Positions 29,654 through 39,862 of a stretch of 64,000 nt of DNA are shown in pieces; the first letter of the stretch is position 1, and each line of letters opens with the position of its first letter. The notes beneath the pieces are model-generated. The model was not told the DNA's origin, made no database searches, and saw only the letters and a list, made by a program, of their open reading frames with translations. Source of the DNA: an uncultured Pelagibacteraceae bacterium (GTDB taxonomy: Bacteria > Pseudomonadota > Alphaproteobacteria > Pelagibacterales > Pelagibacteraceae). The stretch lies in the NCBI GenBank assembly GCA_902526405.1, contig CABZKL010000001.1, forward strand, positions 62,001-126,000. Reading direction: 5' to 3'. Made by a program: the position numbers and the translations under genes.

Positions 29654-30829
29654 ATGAGTAGCTCATTCAAGACTTTTCTTAAACATGCAGCTAAAGATTT
29701 TCACAATCAATCAGTTAACCCACCAGTAGTTAGAGCTTCAACAATTATATTTAAATCAACTAAAGATATAAGAAAAACTCAAGCAAAAGCTCAAAAAAAT
29801 CCTATTGGGGGTCATTATGATTATGCGAGACAGGGCACATCAACTACTTATATTTTGCAAAAAATTTTAACCAAGCTTGAGGAAAGTTATCATGTTTTTA
29901 CAACTCCAACAGGTTTTGGGGCAGTTTTTTTAGCTATATTTAGTGTTACCAGGCCTGGAGATGAAATTATTGCAGCAGATCCACTTTATAGTCCAACAAG
30001 AATATTAACCGAAAATTTTTTAAAAGATTTTAATATTAAAACAACTTTTTACAATCCTCATGACCTTAAAACTTTAGAAAAAAATATTACAAAAAAAACC
30101 AAGTTAATTTTTGTAGAAAATCCAGGAAGTAATTCATTTGACTTTCAAGATTTAGGAAAAATTCTTTCAATTGCCAAAAAAAATAAAATTTTAACTGCGA
30201 TGGATAACACATGGGGGACACCATACTTTTTAAAACCCATAAAACTTGGATTTGATATGTCAATTGTATCTGCAACAAAATATTATTCAGGTCATTCAGA
30301 CGTTATGGGAGGATCTTTAGCAGTAAGTAAAAAAGTATTTTCTAAAGTTAAAGCTGCAGAGAGGATTACAGGTTTGAGACTTGGCCCTGATGATGCTTAC
30401 TTGATTACAAGAGGATTAAGAACTTTAGATATAAGACTAGATAGACATAGAGAAAATTCAGAAAAAGTTGCAAAATTTCTATCTAGATTTAAAAAAATTA
30501 AACTCCTTTATCCTTATAAAAAAGGTTCTTACAATTATAAGATGTGGAAAAAGTACTATTCAGGTGCTTCTGGATTAATGGGTTTAAAAATAAAGTGTAA
30601 AAATATAAGTTCTGTAAGAAAATTTGTTAATTCACTTAAACTTTTTGGCTATGGTTATAGTTGGGGTGGCTTCGAAAGTTTAGTTTTACATCAAGAGCAT
30701 AGAGAAATTGGAATAAGAAAGTTTTTTAAATTAGCAAAAGATGAACATTTAGTGAGATTACATATTGGATTAGAAGATCCTAGCGACCTTATCGCTGATA
30801 TTAAGCAAGCTTTAAAACACTTAAAGTAA
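29654..30829 (+). CDS. Cys/Met metabolism PLP-dependent enzyme (cystathionine beta-lyase-like)
   Basis: DNTWGTPYFLKPIKLGFDMSIVSATKYYSGHSDVMGG (PLP lysine region). Confidence 0.92.
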   Translation: MSSSFKTFLKHAAKDFHNQSVNPPVVRASTIIFKSTKDIRKTQAKAQKNPIGGHYDYARQGTSTTYILQKILTKLEESYHVFTTPTGFGAVFLAIFSVTRPGDEIIAADPLYSPTRILTENFLKDFNIKTTFYNPHDLKTLEKNITKKTKLIFVENPGSNSFDFQDLGKILSIAKKNKILTAMDNTWGTPYFLKPIKLGFDMSIVSATKYYSGHSDVMGGSLAVSKKVFSKVKAAERITGLRLGPDDAYLITRGLRTLDIRLDRHRENSEKVAKFLSRFKKIKLLYPYKKGSYNYKMWKKYYSGASGLMGLKIKCKNISSVRKFVNSLKLFGYGYSWGGFESLVLHQEHREIGIRKFFKLAKDEHLVRLHIGLEDPSDLIADIKQALKHLK

Positions 30830-30835
30830 TTTTCT

Positions 30836-32056
30836 ATGAGCACAGATAAATTTATTAGAAATAAAACAGCTTTAATAACTTTAATAGCTGCTTGTGTGGT
30901 AGTCTTAATATCTTTAGGTATAAGACAAACTTTTGGCTTATTCTTTATGGATTTCAAAGATGATCTGGGTATTTCTTTAACAGAGGCTGGACTGTCAATA
31001 GGGCTACAAATGTTAATGTGGGGACTTACTGGTCCTATATTTGGTGCAATAGCAGATAAATATGGAGGACATAAAGCTATAGCATTAGCATTTGTTTTTT
31101 TTATAGCAGGTATTTATTTTCTTTACGCGGGTCCAAACACAGGAATATTTTTTCAAATAGATATGGGTATTTTAGTTGGTATTGGATTAGGTGGTACTGC
31201 TATTAGTATTCCAATGGCTATAGTGGGTAAACATTTCCCTTTATCAAATAGAACAATTGCAATGAGTTTAGTAACAGCAATAGGTTCTTTTGGATATTTT
31301 TTATCACCACTGCTAACAACTTATTCACTTAGTGAAAATGGATGGCAAATTACATTAATTGCCTTCCTTTTTGCATTATTTATAGGTTTAATAGTCTCAT
31401 ATTTTGTAAGATCTCCTTCATTAGAACAAAGTATTGAAACACCAAATTCTCAAAGTACTATAGAAGCAATTAAAGAAGCATTTGCCTCAAAAAGTTATAT
31501 TCTTTTAGTCTCTGGCTTTTTTGTGTGCGGATTTCATATTACATTAGTTGGCACACATGTACCTACTTATGTGATTGATAGAGGATTAGAAAGCTGGACT
31601 GCGGCTGCAATATTATCTTTGATTGGATTATTTAATATTTTTGGTTCACTTTTGAGTGGTTATTTATCAACTAAGATAAGTAAAAAAATTATCTTGAGTT
31701 TTATTTATTCTTTAAGAGGATTATCAATTATATTATTTATATTCTTACCAGCCAGCAATATTAATGCTTTTATTTTTGGTGCTAGTTTTGGTTTCTTGTG
31801 GTTGTCAACTGTACCAGCCACAAGTGGAATTGTCGCTCATATGTTTGGAACAAAATATTTAGGTTTATTATATGGAATTGTTTTTTTAAGTCATCAAATA
31901 GGATCATTTTTTGGAGCTTATCTAGGCGGTTTATTTCATGATATTTATGGTTCTTATGATTATGCGTGGTATTTGGCAATTGCATTATCAATTTTCGCTG
32001 CAATAATTCATTTACCTATAAAAGAAGAACCAGTGCTAAGATTAAAAATAAACTAA
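30836..32056 (+). CDS. MFS transporter
   Basis: 12-TM MFS pattern, GPIFGAIADKYGGHKAI motif A. Confidence 0.92.
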   Translation: MSTDKFIRNKTALITLIAACVVVLISLGIRQTFGLFFMDFKDDLGISLTEAGLSIGLQMLMWGLTGPIFGAIADKYGGHKAIALAFVFFIAGIYFLYAGPNTGIFFQIDMGILVGIGLGGTAISIPMAIVGKHFPLSNRTIAMSLVTAIGSFGYFLSPLLTTYSLSENGWQITLIAFLFALFIGLIVSYFVRSPSLEQSIETPNSQSTIEAIKEAFASKSYILLVSGFFVCGFHITLVGTHVPTYVIDRGLESWTAAAILSLIGLFNIFGSLLSGYLSTKISKKIILSFIYSLRGLSIILFIFLPASNINAFIFGASFGFLWLSTVPATSGIVAHMFGTKYLGLLYGIVFLSHQIGSFFGAYLGGLFHDIYGSYDYAWYLAIALSIFAAIIHLPIKEEPVLRLKIN

Positions 32057-32057
32057 A

Positions 32058-33221
32058 TTGAATACTAATAAAATTTTAAACGATATTAATTTATCCGCTA
32101 AACCCTATGTTATATACAAAACATCAAAGGGCTTTGATTTATTTACAGATTTTTCAAAAAAAATTATTTTATCAAATAATAATGTTAATAATTTTTTAAA
32201 GATAAATTTTTCAAATAAAAAAAAAATTAAAAAAACAGATCTTTATATTGGTTTTTTTGGATACGAAATATTAAATTACTTAATTGGTATTAAATTTCCT
32301 AAGCAAAAAACTAACTTTTTTCCTAAGGGAATATTTTATAAACCTGAAACTTTAATAAGCTTAAGTGAAAATTTATCTTTTAAATCTCCGTCAAAAGAAA
32401 AAAAAAGTAAACAATTCAAAATAAATATTAATAGGAAAAATTATACAAAAATTTTTAATAAGTTTAAAAAAAAAATTAAACAAGGTGAAACCTATCAAAT
32501 TAAAATTTGTACTAAGTATAAAAATAAATCAAAAATAGATCCTCTAGATTTTTTTTGTCGTTTATCTCAATCCAATCTTGCTCCAGAGGCTTTTATGATT
32601 AAAGATAAAAATTATTCAGTTATTAGCTGTTCGCCTGAGACTTTAATTGAGAAAAAAGGAAGATCAATAATTACTAAACCAATTGCAGGCACTCTTAAGA
32701 AAAATGCAAGTCTTAATAAAAGTAAAGCTCTTCAATACTTTAGGAAAAACATTAAAGAGACAAAGGAGCATAATATGATTGTTGATATGGAACGAAGTGA
32801 TTTATCGCGGATATGTGTTCCAGGATCTGTTAAAATCAAAAAAGAAAAAACTATAGAGGAATACAAGGATCTTTTTCATTATGTAAGTTTGATAAAAGGC
32901 AAGTTGAGTGAAAACGTAAAAACCATTGATATAGTTAAATCAATGATGCCTGGTGGTTCTGTAATAGGTTGTCCTAAAGTAAGCACATTAAATCTTTTAA
33001 ATAACCAAGAAAAGGAAAACAGAAATATTTACACAGGAAGTTTTGGATATATAAAATTTAATGGAGATATGAAGTTTAATATTATTATTCGCTCAATACT
33101 AAATTATAAAAATATTTCAGAAATTTCAGTCGCATCTGGTGTTGTAATAGATAGTAATGCTAATCATGAATTTAATGAAAATTTTATAAAAGCAAAAGCT
33201 CTAATAGATTTATTCAAATGA
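32058..33221 (+). CDS. pabB: Chorismate-utilising enzyme, aminodeoxychorismate/anthranilate synthase component I; TTG start
   Basis: SCSPETLIEKKGRSIITKPIAGT, DMERSDLSRICVPGSV, MMPGGSVIGCPKV; next to amidotransferase and class IV aminotransferase. Confidence 0.8.
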   Translation: MNTNKILNDINLSAKPYVIYKTSKGFDLFTDFSKKIILSNNNVNNFLKINFSNKKKIKKTDLYIGFFGYEILNYLIGIKFPKQKTNFFPKGIFYKPETLISLSENLSFKSPSKEKKSKQFKININRKNYTKIFNKFKKKIKQGETYQIKICTKYKNKSKIDPLDFFCRLSQSNLAPEAFMIKDKNYSVISCSPETLIEKKGRSIITKPIAGTLKKNASLNKSKALQYFRKNIKETKEHNMIVDMERSDLSRICVPGSVKIKKEKTIEEYKDLFHYVSLIKGKLSENVKTIDIVKSMMPGGSVIGCPKVSTLNLLNNQEKENRNIYTGSFGYIKFNGDMKFNIIIRSILNYKNISEISVASGVVIDSNANHEFNENFIKAKALIDLFK

Positions 33222-33775
33222 TATATGTGATTGATCATAAAGACTCATTTACTCACAATGTAGTACATCAATTATCTTTGTTTGATAAAGTTAAATGTAC
33301 AAATTATGACGAGATTAATATTAGATATTTAAAAAGAGCGTCAACAATTGTTTTATCACCAGGACCTGGATCTCCAAAAGATTATCCAATAACTAGTAGG
33401 ATCTATAAAAATTTTAAAGGAAAAAAAAGAATAGTTGGAATTTGTTTAGGATTTCAACAAATATTATTCTGTGAGGGTGCAAAAATAGTACAACAAAAAC
33501 AAATTTATCATGGGTTCCAGTCTAAAGTTAAAGTTGTAAGTAAAAATTCTATTTTTAAAAATAAAAATAGTTATAAGGTAGGTCGTTACCATTCTTTAAA
33601 GTTAGAAGAACCTTTTTATTCTAAAAATTTTGACATAACCATGAGATGTGCTATTTCAGGTTCAGCAATGGCATTAGAAAATAACATTGATAAAATTTAT
33701 GGATTTCAATTTCACCCTGAATCTTTTTTAACTGTAAATGGTAACCTACTTATTAAAAAAATCTTATCAGCTTAA
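33218..33775 (+). CDS. pabA: Glutamine amidotransferase, PabA/TrpG type
   Basis: LSPGPGSPKDYP, GICLGFQQI, FQFHPESF. Confidence 0.88.
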   Translation: MIYVIDHKDSFTHNVVHQLSLFDKVKCTNYDEINIRYLKRASTIVLSPGPGSPKDYPITSRIYKNFKGKKRIVGICLGFQQILFCEGAKIVQQKQIYHGFQSKVKVVSKNSIFKNKNSYKVGRYHSLKLEEPFYSKNFDITMRCAISGSAMALENNIDKIYGFQFHPESFLTVNGNLLIKKILSA

Positions 33776-34505
33776 AGATCTTAAAGAGGTAGAATTTCAA
33801 GATCTTTGGGGTGACCATGGAGTATTTACAACTATGTGGATATATGGCTCAACACCAAAAATTCTTTTTTTTAAAGAACATATTCAAAATTTATTAAAAT
33901 CAATAAAAAAATACAAAATTTTTAAATCTTCAATTAAAAAAGATATTAATAAATTAATTAAATCAAATTTAGATTCTAAAAAAAATTATAACCATTTGTT
34001 GAGAGTTGCGGTAAATAAAAAAATAATATCAATATCTTTTAGGAAAAGAATTAAATCAAAAATTGATTTCAATTTAAAACTTGTTAAATTAAAAAGAGAA
34101 AAACCTGAATATAAAAATCTTAAATATAAAGAAATTTTAAAATATTTATCTAAAATGGATAACTCTAGATCTGATATCGGATTATGTTCCGATAAAAAAA
34201 TATTTGAAACTGGTACTTCAAACATTTTTTTCGTAAGAAACAATAAATTATATTCACCTGCAAAAAATTGTTACAAAGGAATTACTTATAAATTTTTTGA
34301 GACCAAAATAAAAAAAATAATTAAAAAAGATATAATGATTGATACATTGTTAAAATATGATGAAATTATTTTGATAGGTTCGGGCAAAGGTGTCGCCTCT
34401 GTCAAGACTGTAGATAAAATTGGATGGAAAAGAAAAAGTTTAAAAACTTTTAATTTACTAAATAATTATTATTCATTAGCTGCAAAAAAATACCCAAGGT
34501 ATTAA
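33738..34505 (+). CDS. pabC: Class IV aminotransferase, PabC-like aminodeoxychorismate lyase
   Basis: DIGLCSDKKIFETGTSNIFFVRNNKLYSP; the exact start is uncertain because of overlap with pabA. Confidence 0.75.
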   Translation: MVTYLLKKSYQLKDLKEVEFQDLWGDHGVFTTMWIYGSTPKILFFKEHIQNLLKSIKKYKIFKSSIKKDINKLIKSNLDSKKNYNHLLRVAVNKKIISISFRKRIKSKIDFNLKLVKLKREKPEYKNLKYKEILKYLSKMDNSRSDIGLCSDKKIFETGTSNIFFVRNNKLYSPAKNCYKGITYKFFETKIKKIIKKDIMIDTLLKYDEIILIGSGKGVASVKTVDKIGWKRKSLKTFNLLNNYYSLAAKKYPRY

Positions 34506-34508
34506 GTG

Positions 34509-34909
34509 ATGGTGAAAGATCACAACAATCCTTGCCATTTTTGTAATTCTGAAATAAGTGATATTGCTAATGAAAATGAGCTAACATATGCAAGTTACGA
34601 TACATATCCCGTCTCTAATCTTCATTAACTAATTATCCCTAAAAGGCATTTCTGTGATTTTTTTGATTTAACTAACGATAAGTTAGAAGCATGTAATAAT
34701 CTTATAAAAAAATAAAGAATGAAATCACCGCAAAAGATAAAACTGTTAAAGCATTTAATATTAGAATAAATGCTGGAAAAATTTAAGGTCAATCTATTAT
34801 ACATTGTAATATTCATATAACAACCTTAAGAGAAGGAGATGCAGAGAATCCCCAAGGTGAAGTTAGGTTTGCAATTCCTAAAAATCAACATTACAAACGA
34901 AAAATATAA
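34509..34909 (+). pseudogene. HIT (histidine triad) family pseudogene
   Basis: MVKDHNNPCHFCNSE...YPVSNLH*LIIPKRHFCDFFDL...NNLIKK[-1 fs]IKNEITAKDKTVKAFNIRINAGKI*GQSIIHCNIHITTLREGDAENPQGEVRFAIPKNQHYKRKI*; two in-frame stops, one A-tract frameshift, and a triad His changed (HCNIHIT). Confidence 0.88.
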
Positions 34910-35021
34910 ATTCTAAGTTGTTATTAAGGACAAAATAACCAATAGTTTATGTTGATATGATGATTTAACTAGATTAGAAAATCTTTAAAATTAGACCAAA
35001 ATAATTTAGTTTAAGGGTAAA

Positions 35022-35816
35022 ATGTTAAATACAAATCCATTTTCTACTTTAGCAGAGACAGTTTCTCCAATTGCGATGCAAAGTTTTATTATTGCTATGG
35101 TAGTATTGATTGCAGCTGGAACAATCATCCAAATGATTTCTCACAGGAACTTAACATATTTTTTTAATAATGCTAAAAAAGCAAAACTTAATGCAACAAA
35201 AGAACTTGGAGTAGGGGAAAAAGTATCTATCGTTGCAAAGACAACAGTTTACGACATCGGCACTACCTCTGAGCTTGGGTTTGGCAAAAGAAGGTTAGCT
35301 CATGTACTTGGCATGTATGGTACGATTTTATTTTGGGTTGCATCTGCTGTTTTAGTTTTTGGCTACACAGGTGCAGAAAAGTCATCTTCAACTATTTGGT
35401 CTATGATATGGCACATAGGAGCAATACTAACATGTGTTGGTGGATATTGGTTCTGGTTTTTTTTAAGAGTGGATGTTTCCGCAGAAGCACATCCATGGTA
35501 CAGGATTATTAAAGCAGACTTATTTGTTTTAGCTCTATTAGCTTGTGCAACTTTTGGTTTGCTATGGTCATATACTCAGTTCAATGGACAAACTGGATTA
35601 TCGTATTTATTTTTAACTTTATTTGTAGTTTCAAATTTAATTTTATTTGGAGGAATTTACTGGTCTAAGTTTGCTCATATGTTTTATAAACCTGGAGCAG
35701 CGATACAAAAAAATTTGGCAGAAGCAGATGGGTCAAGGGACAATCTACCACCACCAGCAGACGCACCTGAGCAATTTGGCTTAGGTATAAAAAGAGAACA
35801 GCCAAAACATTATTAA
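35022..35816 (+). CDS. aprM: AprM-like membrane subunit associated with APS reductase
   Basis: Multi-TM protein (cytochrome b/NarI-like layout) directly upstream of aprBA. Confidence 0.8.
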   Translation: MLNTNPFSTLAETVSPIAMQSFIIAMVVLIAAGTIIQMISHRNLTYFFNNAKKAKLNATKELGVGEKVSIVAKTTVYDIGTTSELGFGKRRLAHVLGMYGTILFWVASAVLVFGYTGAEKSSSTIWSMIWHIGAILTCVGGYWFWFFLRVDVSAEAHPWYRIIKADLFVLALLACATFGLLWSYTQFNGQTGLSYLFLTLFVVSNLILFGGIYWSKFAHMFYKPGAAIQKNLAEADGSRDNLPPPADAPEQFGLGIKREQPKHY

Positions 35817-35847
35817 TATGATAATAAAAAAAGGAAATAATTAAATT

Positions 35848-36318
35848 ATGTCAACTTTTGTATATATGACTAGATGTGACGGATGTGGTCACTGTGTAGA
35901 TATTTGCCCTTCAGATATAATGCACATTGATGAAAACATAAGACGTGCAAAAAATATAGAGCCTAATTTTTGTTGGGAGTGTTATTCGTGTGTAAAAGCT
36001 TGTCCTAATCACGCAATTGATGTCAGAGGTTATGCTGACTTTGCTCCGATGGGCCACAGTGTAAGAGTTAGAAGAGAAGAAGAAAAAGGTACTATTTCAT
36101 GGAAGATTAAATTTAGAAATGGAACTACTAAGGACTTTGTCTCACCAATAACAACAAAACCTTGGGGGAAATTTATTCCCAAATTAGCTGAAGGTGATAA
36201 ACCCAATCAAGGAGAAATTAATTCTCAAAGATTATATACTGAGCCAGAAGGACTTAATATCGATGGTGAACTACCAAGTGTTCCAAAAGACTCTTTTAAA
36301 AAAGGTGTTTATTATTAA
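35848..36318 (+). CDS. aprB: Adenylylsulfate reductase beta subunit
   Basis: MSTFVYMTRCDGCGHCVDICPSDIMHID ... CWECYSCVKACPNHAIDVRGYADFAPMG. Confidence 0.95.
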   Translation: MSTFVYMTRCDGCGHCVDICPSDIMHIDENIRRAKNIEPNFCWECYSCVKACPNHAIDVRGYADFAPMGHSVRVRREEEKGTISWKIKFRNGTTKDFVSPITTKPWGKFIPKLAEGDKPNQGEINSQRLYTEPEGLNIDGELPSVPKDSFKKGVYY

Positions 36319-38177
36319 TGGCAAAGCATAAAACACATTACGAGGATTGTGATATTCTAGTTGTTGGTGGTGGTATGGCTGGTACAGGTGCTACTTTTGA
36401 AGCAAGACACTGGGGCAGAGACATGAAAATTGTTTGTGTTGAAAAAGCTAACATAGATAGAAGTGGTGCTGTCGCACAAGGACTTTATGCAATCAATTGT
36501 TACATGGGAATGCAGTGGGGTGAAAATCAACCAGAAGATCATGTTAGATATGCAAGAAATGATTTAATGGGAATGGTAAGAGAAGATTTAGGTTACGACA
36601 TGGCTCGTCACGTAGATTCTACAGTTCATATGTTTGATGAATGGGGTCTTCCTATGATGAAGAACGAGGAAACCGGAAGATATTTAAGAGAAGGTAAGTG
36701 GCAGATAATGATACATGGTGAAAGTTATAAGCCAATTGTTGCAGAGGCAGCAAAAAAATCTGCAGATAAAATTTATAACAGAATAATGATTACTCATCTT
36801 TTAATGGATGAAGCTCAAGAAAATAGAGTTGGTGGTGCTGTAGGATTTAATATGAGAACTGGAGATTTTCATGTTTTTAGAGCGAAAGCTGTAATTGTTT
36901 CAGCAGGCGGAGCCTCTCATATTTTTAAACCTAGAGCTGTTGGAGAAGGGATGGGTAGAACTTGGTATGCGCCGTGGAGCAATGGTTCAGCTTATGCATT
37001 ACCAATTGCTGCTGGAGCTAAAATGACACAAATGGAAAACAGAATTGTTTTGTGCAGATTCAAAGACGGTTATGGTCCTGTTGGTGCCTATTTCTTACAT
37101 TTAAAGACTTATACTCAAAATGCTAATGGCGAAAATTATGAAAAAAAATGGTATGATCAAACTAAAGAATTAGTGGGTGAATACATTGATCATCACCCAA
37201 CACCAACTTGTTTGAGAAATCACGCATTTATTCAAGAAACTATGGCAGGTGGTGGGCCAATACAAATGGTTACTACTGAGGCATTCCAAGACCCACATTT
37301 AGAAACAGTAGGTTGGGAAAATTTTTTAGGGATGACTGTAGGTCAGGCTGTAGTTTGGGCATCTCAAAATATTGATCCAAAATATACAAATCCTGAATTA
37401 ACAACATCAGAACCATATGTAATGGGTTCACATGCAACTTGCTCAGGAGCTTGGGTTAGTGGGCCTGAAGATTTATCTCCTCCTGAATATTTCTGGGGTT
37501 ATAATAGAATGCTAACAATTGATGGTCTATTTGGTGCAGGAGACACTGTGGGTGGGAGTGCACACAAATTTTCCTCTGGATCATTTACAGAGGGCAGATT
37601 AGCTGCAAAAGCTGCCGTTAAATATATTGAGGATAAAAAAGCTGAGGGTTTAAAGGTCTCAGATAAACAATGTGAAGATTTTAAAGTTAAAGTTTATAAA
37701 CCACTTGAAACTTACAAAGTTGCTCAAAATGAAATAACTGGCGGAACAGTTTCACCAAGTTATATATCTCCAATCCAAGGACTACAACGTCTACAAAGAA
37801 TTATGGACGAATATGTTGGTGGTATAGCTACAAATTATATGACTAATGCCAATATGCTTAAAAGAGGTTTAGAACTTTTGACCTGGTTAGAAGAAGACTT
37901 AGAAAATGTCGGAGCTGAAGATTATCATCAGCTAATGAGAGCTTGGGAGCTAAAACATAGAGCTCTTACATCTCAGTGCGTAACTGAACACACAATGTTT
38001 AGGGAAGAAACTAGATGGCCGGGTTATTATTATAGAGGAGATCATATGAAACTTGATGATGAAAATTGGCACTGTCTAACAGTTTCAAGAAGAGATCCTA
38101 AAACAGGTAAATTTAGTCTTGAAAAGGTTCCTGTTTACCATATCGTGGATGAGAACGAGAAGAAAAAAGCCTCTTAA
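36318..38177 (+). CDS. aprA: Adenylylsulfate reductase alpha subunit
   Basis: FAD motif ILVVGGGMAGTGATFEA, VEKANIDRSGAVAQGLYAINCY, GDTVGGSAHKFSSGSFTEGR. Confidence 0.96.
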   Translation: MAKHKTHYEDCDILVVGGGMAGTGATFEARHWGRDMKIVCVEKANIDRSGAVAQGLYAINCYMGMQWGENQPEDHVRYARNDLMGMVREDLGYDMARHVDSTVHMFDEWGLPMMKNEETGRYLREGKWQIMIHGESYKPIVAEAAKKSADKIYNRIMITHLLMDEAQENRVGGAVGFNMRTGDFHVFRAKAVIVSAGGASHIFKPRAVGEGMGRTWYAPWSNGSAYALPIAAGAKMTQMENRIVLCRFKDGYGPVGAYFLHLKTYTQNANGENYEKKWYDQTKELVGEYIDHHPTPTCLRNHAFIQETMAGGGPIQMVTTEAFQDPHLETVGWENFLGMTVGQAVVWASQNIDPKYTNPELTTSEPYVMGSHATCSGAWVSGPEDLSPPEYFWGYNRMLTIDGLFGAGDTVGGSAHKFSSGSFTEGRLAAKAAVKYIEDKKAEGLKVSDKQCEDFKVKVYKPLETYKVAQNEITGGTVSPSYISPIQGLQRLQRIMDEYVGGIATNYMTNANMLKRGLELLTWLEEDLENVGAEDYHQLMRAWELKHRALTSQCVTEHTMFREETRWPGYYYRGDHMKLDDENWHCLTVSRRDPKTGKFSLEKVPVYHIVDENEKKKAS

Positions 38178-38197
38178 AACACAAACTAAAAATTTAT

Positions 38198-38548
38198 ATG
38201 GATATTTTATCTAAAACTGATGATGAAATATATGAATTGGCTAAACCAATTTGGGATAATTTAGTAAAATCATCTAATCTTAAAGATTACGGTGGATTTA
38301 CAAGAGATTTCTCTACTCAAATGCTTTTTGGAGCAAATGAAGTTGAATTAGGTAAACAGTGGGCAAATAATAAATTAATTGTAAATTTAAAGGAAACTTT
38401 TGAACCTTTTGGATGTTTAAGAAGAGGGGATCACGTAACTGTTTTGATAAAACAAACAAACAAGGAACTCCCTGGTGAGTTTTTAGGTAGATTAGTTCTA
38501 GGTGTGGAAGATAATCTTATTAAAGTTTATGGTGCAACAATTTATTAA
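38198..38548 (+). CDS. Apr-operon-associated protein of unknown function
   Basis: 116-aa ORF 20 bp after aprA, same strand. Confidence 0.7.
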   Translation: MDILSKTDDEIYELAKPIWDNLVKSSNLKDYGGFTRDFSTQMLFGANEVELGKQWANNKLIVNLKETFEPFGCLRRGDHVTVLIKQTNKELPGEFLGRLVLGVEDNLIKVYGATIY

Positions 38549-38613
38549 AAAAAAATTAGAATAAATTAAATAATTATTTGACAAATTACTTACTGGGTGT
38601 ATTCACGTAGAGA

Positions 38614-38748
38614 ATGCTCCTTTCAGAAATAAAAATTTTTAATAAACTCTCCAGATTAAAATCATCATATATTAAAGTAGGCATTTTAATGAGTTTACTT
38701 GCATACTGGGGTATAATTTTAGTTGGAACTTTTGTTACTTTTAACTAA
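38614..38748 (+). CDS. Small membrane protein (44 aa) between apr genes and TauE-like transporter
   Basis: MLLSEIKIFNKLSRLKSSYIKVGILMSLLAYWGIILVGTFVTFN*; one TM helix; below track cutoff. Confidence 0.5.
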   Translation: MLLSEIKIFNKLSRLKSSYIKVGILMSLLAYWGIILVGTFVTFN

Positions 38749-38779
38749 GTTATTTTTAAGCCACATTTTTTAAGTTTAT

Positions 38780-39862
38780 ATGGAAGTATTTTTACCAATA
38801 GCACAAGTATTTGTTAATCCTATAGAAATACTTTTATTAAGTGCAATTGTTGGAGTTCTTTCTGGATTATTTGGAGTTGGAGGTGGTTTTTTAATGACAC
38901 CATTTCTTATTTTTTTAGGTATTCCTCCTGCTTATGCTGTTGCAAATGAGGCTAATAATATTTTAGCCACATCAGTATCTGGATCAACTACATACTATTT
39001 AAAAAATATTTTGGATTATAAAATGGGTTTTATAATAGTAATTGGTGGTGCAATTGGAACTACTATAGGAATTTATACATTCACATATTTTAAGGGTATT
39101 GGAAAAATAGATACTGTAATTTCATTAGCCTATATGTATATTTTAGCAATCATTGGAACGTTGATGCTTGTTGAAAGTTTAAGAGAAATAGATCAGGCAA
39201 AAAGAAATGTTTTAGCTAAAAAAAAGGCACATGTTCATTATTGGATACATGGCCTTCCACTTAGAATGAGATTTCCTAAATCAAAATTGTATGAGAGTAT
39301 TTTTACCCCAATTTTTATAGGACTTATTGTTGGATTTATCGCTGCTATTATGGGAATTGGTGGTGCTTTCATACTAGTACCTGCAATGATTTATATAATA
39401 AAAATGCCTACTAAATTAGTTCCAGGAACTTCTTTGTTTGTAACAATTTTCGTAAGCGTAATAGTCACTTTTTTACACTCGTTTAATTATGGATCAATAG
39501 ATTTACTTTTAGTTTTAATGTTAGTTATAGGCTCAATAATTGGAGTTCAAGTAGGTCAAAAAATTGGTGAGAGAATTGATAGCTCTGGATTACGAGCCTT
39601 ACTTGCAATATTATTATTAATTGTTGGAATAGCTATTGCTTATGACACTTTTTTTGCTAATGAAATTTTAAATAATGTTCAATCAACTAAAAGTAAAGAC
39701 CTTAACTTTTTTTCAGAATTTATTATTGATTTTTCTAATGAGATGCCATTTTTTTATGGTTTATTCACAATTATGTTTGCTATCATTTTAGGAGTTGCTG
39801 CAGCATTTATGAGAAAATTTGTGTCAAACTTAAAAATAAAATTACTTATTAAAGCTAAATAA
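38780..39862 (+). CDS. TauE/SafE-family transporter (putative sulfite exporter)
   Basis: GVLSGLFGVGGGFLMTPFLIFLGIPPAYAVANEA; GIGGAFILVPAMIYI. Confidence 0.9.
   Translation: MEVFLPIAQVFVNPIEILLLSAIVGVLSGLFGVGGGFLMTPFLIFLGIPPAYAVANEANNILATSVSGSTTYYLKNILDYKMGFIIVIGGAIGTTIGIYTFTYFKGIGKIDTVISLAYMYILAIIGTLMLVESLREIDQAKRNVLAKKKAHVHYWIHGLPLRMRFPKSKLYESIFTPIFIGLIVGFIAAIMGIGGAFILVPAMIYIIKMPTKLVPGTSLFVTIFVSVIVTFLHSFNYGSIDLLLVLMLVIGSIIGVQVGQKIGERIDSSGLRALLAILLLIVGIAIAYDTFFANEILNNVQSTKSKDLNFFSEFIIDFSNEMPFFYGLFTIMFAIILGVAAAFMRKFVSNLKIKLLIKAK

Noticed and set aside
34625-34816. 63-aa minus-strand ORF
   Set aside because: Antisense to the HIT pseudogene; no motif. The plus-strand pseudogene explains the sequence better.
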